Below are positions 47,644 through 57,396 of a stretch of 64,000 bases of DNA, in pieces. The translations under genes were made by a program, and so were the position numbers. Position 1 is the first letter of the stretch. Every line of letters begins with the position of its first letter. The DNA lies in NCBI RefSeq assembly GCF_022539505.1, contig NC_061514.1, forward strand, positions 335,279,090 through 335,343,089, written 5' to 3'. This DNA comes from Lolium rigidum (Eukaryota > Streptophyta > Magnoliopsida > Poales > Poaceae). The notes below the pieces were generated by a model. The model was not told where the DNA came from. It was given only the letters and a program-made list of their open reading frames with translations, and made no database searches.

Positions 47644-47875
47644 GGCTGGTCATAGTGGAGAGTAACTTAGACTAGTAACATATGCCATGTTACTAGTGTA
47701 AGTTACTACTTTCATAGTGGATAATAATTTATATGTGGTGTCATGCATTGTGTCATTAGTATGTTGTAGACTCATCTTGTATTGAAGTGTGTGATGTTAT
47801 GGTAACATAGCTAGTTACTATCTCATTCTCTTTCTTCATTTATTGGCATGTCATGTCACCAAAATGTCTTGAAAC
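47644..47875 (-). mobile_element. Tourist-like MITE, truncated
   Basis: It starts after TTA (47641-47643) with GGCTGGTCATAGTGGAGAG. Its reverse complement matches the internal part of the MITE at 48575-56780, including 'ttttggtgacatgacat' and 'agctatgttaccata'. One end is missing. Confidence 0.65.
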
Positions 47876-48005
47876 TCCCAGCATGGATTGGATCTATGTG
47901 CCGTGTGATTAGGATGATACTACTATAACCATCGATCGGGTTAGCTGAACATGATCTTAACTTGACCCAGCAACTCCCATCCTTAATTAGTGATTTGATC
48001 GATAA

Positions 48006-48312
48006 GACTAGTCACAATGCATAGTATCATATAGAAGTATTATGCCTACGATACTACTACATGTTACTATCTCCACAATGCATGGTATCATATACTAGTA
48101 TCATAGTCTCCATATATTAATTGTTTTGTAGTATCTCAATGCAAATATATGTACAAGATTTACTTGATATTTTTTTAGTAGTATGTGCTATGATACAGTA
48201 TCTACCTATGATACTAGTACCCTCTCTCTCATCCTTAATTGCACTGCCACATCAGCATTTTGCATGCATGTAATGTATGATACTACCTATGATACTCCCA
48301 TTGTGAGTAGTC
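48006..48312 (+). mobile_element. Tourist-type MITE with TAA target duplication
   Basis: The termini GACTAGTCACAATGCATAGT and ...CTCCCATTGTGAGTAGTC are inverted. TAA flanks it at 48003-48005 and 48313-48315. Copy A of the surrounding repeat reads through without the insertion near 47392-47396. Confidence 0.85.
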
Positions 48313-50532
48313 TAATAAACAAGGGATTACACCATGCAGTGAAAGATTTTCTCGCCCAATCGAGGTTGTAGCGCTGGCTACAATAAGCCCAATAAACAAT
48401 ATGGAGGGTGGAGGGAGTAAACAACTAGCATTTTTTTTCCTAAATATAATACTCCACCTATACCGACTTATTGGGTTTCTAATGAAATTAGAGAAATACC
48501 AAGAAATTAGGTCAGATTTGCTAATTAATAGGATATTTTAATTATTGTGATACCTAGAAACCATCAATCGCTTAGACTGCTCATAGTGGGATTAACATAG
48601 GTGGTAACATCACACTTCTCAAGGCATTTTGGTGACATGACATAACAATAAAAGAAGAAAGAGAGTGATGTGGTAGCTATGTTACCATAAGGGCATCTCC
48701 AGCGGCGCGAGTAAAACGGTCACGACCGTTTTCGTCCGCCGTGACCGGAAATGCGTCTGGCACCACCTCCAGTGGGGCGACGCAAAGTGACCGGACCGTC
48801 CGCGGAGACGCAAACCTGACCCAAATATGCGCCTCGGATGCGTCTCTGCGGACGCTGCGTGGACGCGCAAAGTGTCCGCTCGCGTCTGGCGGACATTTCG
48901 TCGGGTCCGCCTGGCAGCGACTGATACGTCTCCGACGTATCGATAATTTCTTATGTTCCATGCCATATTATTAATGATACCTACATGTTTTATGCACACT
49001 TTATGTCATATTCGTGCATTTTCTGGAACTAACCTATTAACAAGATGCCGAAGAGCCGATTCTTCGTTTTCTGCTGTTTTTGGTTTCGAAATCCTAGTAA
49101 CGAAATATTCTCGGAATTGGACGAAATCAAAACCCTGGGTCCTATTTTGCCACGAAGCTTCCGGAAGACCGAAGAGGAGTCGAAGTGGGGCCACGAGGGG
49201 CCGCCACCATAGGGCGGCGCGGCCCAGGCCTTGGCCGCGCCGACCTGTGGTGTGGGGCCCTCGTGTGGCCCCCCACGTTGCCCTTCCGCCTACTTAAAGC
49301 CTCCGTCGCGAAACCCCTGATGCGAAGAACCACGATACGGAAAACCTTCCTGAGACGCCGCCGCCGCCAATCCCATCTCGGGGGATTACGGAGATCTCCT
49401 CCGGCACCTCGCCGGAGAGGGGATTCATCTCCCGGAGGACTTTACACCGCCATGGTCGCCTCCGGAGTGATGAGTGAGTAGTTCACCCCTGGACTATGGG
49501 TCCATAGCAGTAGCTAGATGGTTGTCTTCTCCTCATTGTGCTTCATTGTTGGATCTTGTGAGCTGCCTAACATGATCAAGATCATCTATCCGTAATACTA
49601 TATGTTGTGTTTGTCGGGATCCGATGGATAGAGAATACCATGTTATGTTAATTATCAAGTTATTACCTATGTGTTGTTTATGATCTTGCATGCTCTCCGT
49701 TATTAGTAGAGGCTCTGGCCAAGTTTTTGCTCTTAACTCCAAGAGGGAGTATTTATGCTCGATAGTGGGTTCATGCCTGCATTGATACCGGGACGAGTGA
49801 CGAAAGTTCTAAGGTTGTGTTGTGCTGTTGCCACTAGGGATAAAACATTGATGCTATGTCCGAGGATGTAGTTATTGATTACATTACGCACCATACTTAA
49901 TGCAATTGTCCGTTGCTTTGCAACTTAATACCGGAAGGGGTTCGGATGATAACCTGAATGTGGACTTTTAGGCATAGATGCAGTTGGATGGCGGTCTATG
50001 TACTTTGTCGTAATGCCCAATTAAATCTCTCTGTACTTATCATGACATGTATGTGCATTGTTATGCCCTCTCTATTTGTCAATTGCCCGACTGTAATTTG
50101 TTCACCCAACATGCTTTTATCTTATGGGAGAGACACCTCTAGTGAACTGTGGACCCCGGTCCATTCTTTTAATACTTGAAATACAAATCTGCTGCAATAC
50201 TTGTTTTACTCGTTTTCTCTGCAAACAATCATCTTCCACACAATACGGTTAATCCTTTGTTACAGCAAGCCGGTGAGATTGACAACCTCCACTGTTTCGT
50301 TGGGGCAAAGTACTGCGGTTGTCGTCGTGCGAGGTTCCACGTTGGCGCCGGAATCCCCGGTGTTGCGCCGCACTACATCCCGCCGCCATCAACCTTCAAC
50401 GTGCTTCTTGGCTCCTCCTGGTTCGATAAACCTTGGTTTCTTTCCGAGGGAAAACTTGCTGCTGTGCGCATCATACCTTCCTCTTGGGGTTCCCAACGAA
50501 CGTGTGAAATACACGCCATCAAGCATATTTTC

Positions 50533-50550
50533 TGGCGCCGTTGCCGGGGA
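50533..50550 (+). promoter_or_regulatory. Primer-binding site, tRNA-Asp type (element 2)
   Basis: TGGCGCCGTTGCCGGGGA begins 12 bp after the 5' LTR. It is the same tRNA-Asp complement as in elements 1 and 3. Confidence 0.9.
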
Positions 50551-50760
50551 GATCAAGACACGCTGCAAGGGGAGTCTCCACTTCCCAACCTCTTTACTTT
50601 GTTTTTGTCTTGCTTTATTTTATTTACTACTTTGTTTGCTGCATTATATCAAAACACAAAAAAATTAGTTGCTAGCTTTACTTTATTTACTGTCTTGTTT
50701 ACTATATCAAAAACACAAAAAAATTAGTTTACTTGCATTTACTTTATCTAGTTTGTTTTA

Positions 50761-51069
50761 TTTACTACTGCTAAAAAGAAACCTTTGGGGAGAGTTGATA
50801 ATGTTCATATTATGGTTAACAATAACCTTGTCCCCGTTGATTTTGTTGTCTTGGATATTAAATGCAATACATCTTGCCCCATTATATTGGGAAGACCTTT
50901 TCTTCGAACCGTTGGTGCTACTATTGATATGAAGGAAGGTAATATTAAATATCAATTTCCTCTCAAGAAAGGTATGGAACACTTCCCTAGAAAGAGAATG
51001 AAGTTACCTTATGATTCTATTATTAGAACAAATTATGATGTTGATGCTTCATCTCTTGATGTTACTTGA
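50761..51069 (+). pseudogene. Retrotransposon protease C-terminal remnant
   Basis: The frame reads TTAKKKPLGRVDNVHIMV, then VDFVVLDI, the retropepsin signature CPIILGRPFLRT and a KKGMEHFPRKR segment, ending at TGA 51067-51069. The catalytic Asp-Thr/Ser-Gly half that lies N-terminal in this family is absent, so it cannot be an active protease. There is no ATG; the frame opens directly from the deleted leader. Confidence 0.8.
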
Positions 51070-51130
51070 TATACACTTTCTGCGCCTAGCCGAAAGGCGT
51101 TAAAGAAAAGCGCTTATGGGAGACAACCCA
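51070..51130 (+). other. Conserved post-ORF block of non-autonomous LTR elements (copy 2)
   Basis: 'tctgcgcctagc', 'gaaaggcgttaaagaaa', 'gcgcttatgggag' again directly follow the ORF stop, as at 42712-42771. After it both elements continue with similar long non-coding sequence up to the 3' LTR. Confidence 0.6.
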
Positions 51131-53654
51131 TGTTTTTACTACAGTATTTTTGTTTTATATTTGAGTCTTGGAAGTTGTTTACTACTGTAGCAACCTCTCC
51201 TTATCTTAGTTTTATGTTTTGTTGTGCCAAGTAAAGTCTTTGATAGTAAAGTAAATACTAGATTTGGATTACTGCGCAGAAACAGATTTCTTTGCTGTCA
51301 CGAATCTAGGTCTAATTCTCTGTAGGTAACTCAGAAAATTAAGCCAATTTACGTGAGTGATCCTCAGATATGTACGCAACTTTCATTCAATTTGGGCATT
51401 TTCATTTGAGCAAGTCTGGTGCCCTAATAAAATCCATCTTTACGGACTGTTCTGTTTTGACAGATTCTGCCTTTTATTTCGCATTGCCTCTTTTGCTATG
51501 TTGGATGAATTTCTTTTGATCCATTAATGTCCAGTAGCTTTATGCAATGTCCAGAAGTGTTAAGAATTATTGTGTCACCTCTGAACATGTTAATTTTTAT
51601 TGTGCACTAACCCTCTAATGAGTTGTTTCGATTTGGTGTGGAGGAAGTTTTCAAGGATCAAGAGAGGAGTATGATGCAATATGATCAAGGAGAGTGAAAG
51701 CTCTAAGCTTGGGGATGCCCCGGTGGTTCACCCCTGCATATTCTAAGAAGACTCAAGTGTCTAAGATTGGGGATGCCCAAGGCATCCCCTTCTTCATCGA
51801 CAACATTATCAGGTTCCTCCCCTGAAACTATATTTTTATTCCGTCACATCTTATGCACTTTGCTTGGAGCGTCGGTTTGTTTTTGTTTTTGTTTTGTTTG
51901 AATAAAATGGATCCTAGCATTCACTTTGTGGGAGAGAGACACGCTCCGCTGTAGCATATGGACAAGTATGTCCTTAGGCTCTACTCATAGTATTCATGGC
52001 GAAGTTTCTTCTTCGTTAAATTGTTATATGGTTGGAATTGGAAAATGCTACATGTAGTAACTCTAAAATGTCTTGGATAATTTGATACTTGGCAATTGTT
52101 GTGCTCATGTTTAAGCTCTTGCATCATATACTTTGCACCCATTAATGAAGAAACACTTAGAGCTTGCTAATTTGGTTTGCATATTTGGTTTCTCTAGAGT
52201 CTAGATAATATCTAGTATTGAGTTTTGAACAACAAGGAAGACGGTGTAGAGTCTTATAATGTTTACAATATGTCTTTTATGTGAGTTTTGCTGCACCGTT
52301 CATCCTTGTGTTTGTTTCAAATAACCTTGCTAGCCTAAACCTTGTATCGAGAGGGAATACTTCTCATGCATCCAAAATCCTTGAGCCAACCACTATGCCA
52401 TTTGTGTCCACCATACCTACCTACTACATGGTATTTATCCGCCATTCCAAAGTAAATTGCTTGAGTGCTACCTTTAAAATTCCATCATTCACCTTTACAA
52501 TATATAGCTCATGGGACAAATAGCTTAAAAACTATTGTGGTATTGAATATGTACTTATGCACTTTATCTCTTATTAAGTTGCTTGTTGTGCGATAACCAT
52601 GCTTCGGGGACGCCATCAACTATTCTTTGTTGAATATCATGTGAGTTGCTATGCATGTCCGTCTTGTCCGAAGTAAGAGAGATCTACCACCTTAATGGTT
52701 GGAGCATACATATTGTTAGAGAAGAACATTGGGCCGCTAACTAAAGCCATGATTCATGGTGGAAGTTTCAGTTTTGGACATATATCCTCAATCTCATATG
52801 AGAATAATAATTGTTGCCACATGCTTATGCATTAAAGAGGAGTCCATTATCTGTTGTCCATGTTGTCCCGGTATGGATGTCTAAGTTGAGAATAATCAAA
52901 AGCGAGAAATCCAAAATGCGAGCTTTCTCCTTAGACCTTTGTACAAGCGGCATGGAGGTACCCCATTGTGACACTTGGTTAAAACATGTGTATTGTGATG
53001 ATCCGGTAGTCCAAGCTAATTAGGACAAGGTGCGGGCACTATTAGTATACTATGCATGAGACTTGCAACTTGTAAGATATAATTTTCATAACTCATATGC
53101 TTTATTACTACCGTTGACAAAATTGTTTCATGTTTTCAAAATAAAAGCTCTAGCACAAATATAGCAATCGATGCTTTCCTCTTTGAAGGACCATTCTTTT
53201 TACTTTTATGTTGAGTCAGTTCACCTATCTCTCTCCACCTCAAGAAGCAAACACTTGTGTGAACTGTGCATTGATTCCTACATACTTGCATATTGCACTT
53301 GTTATATTACTCTATGTTGACAATTATCCATGAGATATACATGTTACAAGTTGAAAGCAACCGCTGAAACTTAATCTTCCTTTGTGTTGCTTCAATACCT
53401 TTACTTTGATTTATTGCTTTATGAGTTAACTCTTATGCAAGACTTATTGATGCTTGTCTTGAAGTACTATTCATGAAAAGTCTTTGCTTTATGATTCACT
53501 TGTTTACTCATGTCATTACCATTGTTTTGATCGCTGCATTCATTACATATGTTTACAAATAGTATGATCAAGGTTATGATGGCATGTCACTTCGAAATTA
53601 TCTTTGTTATCGTTTTACCCGCTCGGGACGAGCGAGAACTAAGCTTGGGGATGC

Positions 53655-55252
53655 TGATACGTCTCCGACGTATCGATAATTTCTTATGTTCCATGCCATA
53701 TTATTGATGATACCTACATGTTTTATGCACACTTTATGTCATATTCGTGCATTTTATCGGAACTAACCTATTAACAAGATGCCGAAGAGCCGATTGCTGT
53801 TTTCTCGCTGTTTTTGGTTTCGAAATCCTAGTAACGAAATATTCTCGGAATTGGACGAAATCAAAACCCAGGGTCCTATTTTGCCACGAAGCTTCCAGAA
53901 GACCGAAGAGGAGTCGAAGTGGGGCCACGAGGGGCCGCCACCATAGGGCGGCGCGGCCCAGGCCTTGGCCACGCCGACCTGTGGTGTGGGGCCCTCGTGT
54001 GGCCCCCCACGTTGCCCTTCCGCCTACTTAAAGCCTCCGTCGCGAAACCCCCGATGCGAAGAACCACGATACGGAAAACCTTCCGAGACGCCGCCGCCGC
54101 CAATCCCATCTCGGGGGATTCCGGAGATCTCCTCCGGCACCCTGCCGGAGAGGGGATTCATCTCCCGGAGGACTTTACACCGCCATGGTCGCCTCCCGGA
54201 GTGATGAGTGAGTAGTTCACCCCTGGACTATGGGTCCATAGCGGTAGCTAGATGGTTGTCTTCTCCTCATTGTGCTTCATTGTTGGATCTTGTGAGCTGC
54301 CTAACATGATCAAGATCATCTATCCGTAATACTATATGTTGTGTTTGTCGGGATCCGATGGATAGAGAATACCATGTTATGTTAATTATCAAGTTATTAC
54401 CTATGTGTTGTTTATGATCTTGCATGCTCTCCGTTATTAGTAGAGGCTCGGCCAAGTTTTTGCTCTTAACTCCAAGAGGGAGTATTTATGCTCGATAGTG
54501 GGTTCATGCCTGCATTGATACCGGGACGGTGACAGAAAGTTCTAAGGTTGTGTTGTGTTGTTGCCACTAGGATAAAACATTGATGCTATGTCCGAGGATG
54601 TAGTTATTGATTATATTACGCACCATACTTAATGCAATTGTCTGTTACTTTGCAACTTAATACTGGAAGGGGTTCGGATGATAACCTGAAGGTGGACTTT
54701 TTAGGCATAGATGCAGTTGGATGGCGGTCTATGTACTTTGTCGTAATGCCCAATTAAATCTCACTTGTACTTATCATGACATGTATGTGCATTGTTATGC
54801 CCTCTCTATTTATCAATTGCCCGACCGTAATTTGTTCACCCAACATGCTTTTATCTTATGGGAGAGACACCTCTAGTGAACTGTGGACCCCGGTCCATTC
54901 TTTTAATACTGAAATACAAATCTGTCTGCAATACTTGTTTTACTTGTTTTCTCTGCAAACAATCATCTTCCACACAATACGGTTAATCCTTTGTTACAGC
55001 AAGCTGGTGAGATTGACAACCTCACTGTTTCGTTGGGGCAAAGTACTCGGTTGTGTCTGTGCGGGTTCCACGTTGGCGCCGGAATCCCTGGTGTTGCGCC
55101 GCACTACATCCCGCCGCCATCAACCTTCAACGTGCTTCTTGGCTCCTCCTGGTTCGATAAACCTTGGTTTCTTTCTGAGGGAAAACTTGCTGCTGTGCGC
55201 ATCATACCTTCCTCTTGGGGTTCCCAACGAACGTGTGAAATACACGCCATCA
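53655..55252 (+). mobile_element. 3' LTR of element 2
   Basis: 1598 bp, nearly identical to 48922-50521, with only scattered substitutions and 1-2-bp indels noticed by eye (for example near 53755). This suggests a recent insertion. Confidence 0.9.
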
Positions 55253-55428
55253 GCGACCCTGCATCGATGCGTCTTCTCAAACGCGCCAGCGACTGCGCCG
55301 CTGCGTCGCTTCGGCAGCTTGCGCCACGTTAATGGTGATGCCTCGGCTGCCGAGCGGCCGCAGCTCACCTCCGCCAACCACGTTAATGGCGACGCCACGC
55401 GTCTCGCGACCACCGCATGCCTCCGGCC

Positions 55429-55436
55429 TATATAAA
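55429..55436 (+). promoter_or_regulatory. TATA box of the B3 cargo gene
   Basis: TATATAAA lies 97 bp upstream of the ATG at 55533 and is followed by a pyrimidine-rich leader with 'aaaccctagccgcc', typical of expressed cereal genes. The nested LTR element ends about 175 bp upstream of it. Confidence 0.7.
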
Positions 55437-55532
55437 GGGGGCGCGCGTTCTTCTTCCTCATCCACTCCTCCAAAGAAACCCTAGCCGCCACAAAGCTCGA
55501 CCGTAGCGCCGCCTAGGCCCGCGAGGAAGTCC

Positions 55533-56021
55533 ATGGCCGGTCCTGGTGGCCGGCGAGGCGGTCGAGGCAGCAGCCCTGGGCGCCCCCGGGGCCGGGGCAG
55601 GGGCCGCCGTGGTGGAGCAGCTATGGCCCCACGCTCGCCGTCGCCTGCACCCTCCTCGTCTTCGCATGAGGACCGCTGCTTCGAGTTCATCCTCCGCATT
55701 GACGACGACCCACTCGGCATCAAGCGGCTCCCGGACAAGTTCGCAGAGTTCGTCGATGGCGTTGAGCCGGCGCATTTGCAGCTACGGGAGGCCAGCTGCA
55801 ACTTCTGCCGCTGGACCGTGGAGGTCTTGTTCGACGGGCAGGGCGAGATGTACCTACACACGGGGTGGGACAAGTTCGCCCGTGACCTCGAGCTCGAGCG
55901 CGGCTGCCAGCTCACCTTCCTCTACGAGGGTGATGTCGAGATGATCGTCAAGGTGTTCGACGACACGGCGTGCCGCATGCACTACCACACCGGCGAATCC
56001 GGCTCGGATACCGATAGCTAG
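55533..56021 (+). CDS. B3 DNA-binding domain protein, transposon cargo
   Basis: An intact single-exon frame of 162 residues. Residues 1-30 are Gly/Arg/Pro-rich and about 31-45 Ser/Pro-rich. Residues about 46-150 form one B3 fold: FEFILRIDDD, IKRLPDKFAEFVDG, LQLREASC, WTVEVLFD, MYLHTGWDKFARDLELERG, LTFLYEGD and VKVFDDTACRMHYH. The C-terminus is acidic/Ser. The GW...F...LE.G...F.Y.GD pattern is the hallmark of plant B3 domains, which bind DNA in the major groove. It has a TATA box upstream and lies wholly inside element B, so I infer a captured gene or a long-term transposon passenger. Similar short B3 proteins are numerous in cereal annotations, which may reflect transposon spread. No frameshift is seen. 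Expression is unknown. Confidence 0.8.
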   Translation: MAGPGGRRGGRGSSPGRPRGRGRGRRGGAAMAPRSPSPAPSSSSHEDRCFEFILRIDDDPLGIKRLPDKFAEFVDGVEPAHLQLREASCNFCRWTVEVLFDGQGEMYLHTGWDKFARDLELERGCQLTFLYEGDVEMIVKVFDDTACRMHYHTGESGSDTDS

Positions 56022-56472
56022 AACTTAGAGTGTTCTTTCTTTGCAGCGAATCTGGCTACGGGCCAGACGAAGCCAGTAGTGGAGGTTTCTGGATGTTCGT
56101 CCTCGGTAGAACCAATAAGGGCACCATCTCCCGCTGGATTTTTCAGTTTGGGTGACTGAGTGTGCCCTCGAATGTTCTTTCTTGGCGGCGAACATACGGA
56201 AAAGTTTGTGTAAACCATGTTCCCAATTATGTATTAGTTTGTGTAAAACCAGGTTCCAATATATAATATTTGGAACTATGTTTAAATGGAGTAGAGAAAA
56301 AATAATAAAAAAATAAATGTGTCGCCCCGCTGGAGCAACCCCCAGACGCAAACGGACGCGCAGACAAAAACTGTCATCTTTGCGTCCGCGGATGGAAACG
56401 GACGCTCGCGGACATTAAAATGCGTCGCGCCGCTGGAGATGCCCTAACATCACACATCCCAAAGCAACACTA

Positions 56473-56702
56473 CCTCCGTTTCAAGAAATAAGGCGCACCC
56501 GTATTTCAAGACCAACTTTGACCATCAAAATTGAGCAATAAAATCTTGATTATATTGTATGTAATTATTATCGTTGGATTCGTATTGAAAAACACTTTTT
56601 AGTGATATAAATTTCAAACAAATGATATTTATCTATTTAAAGTAATTCTTGGTCAAACAAAAAGCACGTAAAGCGAGGGCACCTTATTCCTTAAAACGGA
56701 GG
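56473..56702 (+). mobile_element. Stowaway MITE inside the Tourist right arm
   Basis: The termini CCTCCGTTTCAAGAAATAAGG and ...CCTTATTCCTTAAAACGGAGG are inverted. TA flanks at 56471-56472 and 56703-56704. Length is 230 bp. It interrupts the Tourist-like MITE between 56470 and 56705. Confidence 0.85.
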
Positions 56703-56814
56703 TAATATGAGTCTACAACATAATTAATGATACATTGTAGGAACCACATCTAAGTTACTACCCACTATGGAGATAGTAAGTTAGACTAATAAAATCAGAA
56801 ATTCAATTCGGCTC

Positions 56815-57165
56815 CCGGGTGCGTATGCTCCCTCTACTAAAAAATTATATTTCAAAATATCGAAAAATTTGGACAAAAAATTCTATATGTACATCTTCAT
56901 AATATACGTGCGTTCGTCAAGTTTCACGAAAAACCAATATTTTGTGTGGTCTATATAAAAAAGAGAAAGTTTATCTTGTGAAAAGCATTATTTTTAGCAC
57001 TAAATTTTGTCTTTTTACGCACGTCACATGATAAGTCGATTTTTTATGAAACGACTTTGTGAGCACGTAGCACGTGAAGATGTACGTGCGAACTTTTAGT
57101 TTCAATTTTTTTTTAAATTTAAAATGTATGTAAGATGCATTTCGAAATATAGAGAGCACATGGAC
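56815..57165 (+). mobile_element. Probable MITE with GGGTGC..TGCTCCCTCTA ends
   Basis: The left end 'gggtgcgtatgctccctcta' and the right end (reverse complement 'gggtccatgtgctctctata') are imperfect inverted repeats around AT-rich sequence. TSD not determined. Confidence 0.5.
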
Positions 57166-57237
57166 CCATATTCCAAAACACCGCTCCCGAAAAAAATGGC
57201 ATATATTAGTAGACTAAATTAGTCTTCACTATAAGCA

Positions 57238-57390
57238 ACCTTATCTCCCTTTCAATGGCATAAACCATATCGTGCATGCATTGGATCTATATGTCGTGTG
57301 ATTATGATGCATGTTATTGTAAGCAGCGATTGGGTTAGCTGAACATGGCACTCGGCCCAGCTGCTCCCATCCTTAATTAGTGATTGTACA
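57238..57390 (+). repeat. Third partial copy of the 47-48 kb repeat
   Basis: Shares 'tctccctttcaatggc', 'gtcgtgtgattatgat', 'ggttagctgaacatgg' and 'catccttaattagtgatt' with copies A and B, then is cut by the LINE insertion at 57397. Confidence 0.7.
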
Positions 57391-57396
57391 ACACAA

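Larger units (their letters stand above)
47239..48571 (+). repeat. Tandem duplicated unit (copies A and B) with MITE insertions
   Basis: Copy A (about 47239-47643) and copy B (about 47880-48571) share 'gccgtgtgattaggatga', 'ttagctgaacatg', 'catccttaattagtg', 'ctccacctatacc' and 'ataccaagaaattagg'. A third partial copy lies at about 57238-57390. Copy A has an empty site where copy B carries a Tourist MITE (48006-48312). No coding sequence is seen. Confidence 0.75.
48922..55252 (+). mobile_element. Internally deleted tRNA-Asp-primed Gypsy element 2, complete with TSD
   Basis: The 5' LTR is 48922-50521 (1600 bp) and the 3' LTR 53655-55252 (1598 bp). Both run TGATACGTCTCCGACG...ACACGCCATCA and look nearly identical. 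The 5-bp duplication GCGAC sits at 48917-48921 and 55253-55257. The primer-binding site is at 50533-50550. The internal region is 3133 bp. The leader matches element 3 up to 'tttactactgctaaa' just before the gag start, then jumps straight into the C-terminal protease. Gag, reverse transcriptase, RNase H and integrase are missing. The remainder is non-coding, ending in the purine-rich 'aagcttggggatgc'. It must have moved with proteins supplied by relatives. Confidence 0.95.
48691..56444 (+). mobile_element. Harbinger-like DNA transposon carrying a B3-domain gene (element B)
   Basis: The left end GGGCATCTCCAGCGGCGCGA is an exact inverted match to the right end. TAA flanks it at 48688-48690 and 56445-56447. 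Subterminal regions are strewn with GACGCAAACGGACG-type words and resemble those of element A. Without the nested LTR retrotransposon and its duplicated 5 bp it would be about 1.42 kb. No transposase is present. The cargo is the B3 gene at 55533-56021 with a TATA box at 55429-55436. Confidence 0.9.
48575..56780 (+). mobile_element. Tourist-like MITE acting as host of a nested stack
   Basis: The left part is 48575-48690, beginning GACTGCTCATAGTGGG. The right part is 56445-56470 plus 56705-56780, ending CCCACTATGGAGATAGTAAG. TTA occurs at 48572-48574 and 56781-56783. The host was split by the Harbinger-like element B at a TAA site and by a Stowaway in its right arm. Removing the insertions leaves a few hundred bp of ordinary MITE sequence. 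Border placement is good to a few bases. Confidence 0.7.
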
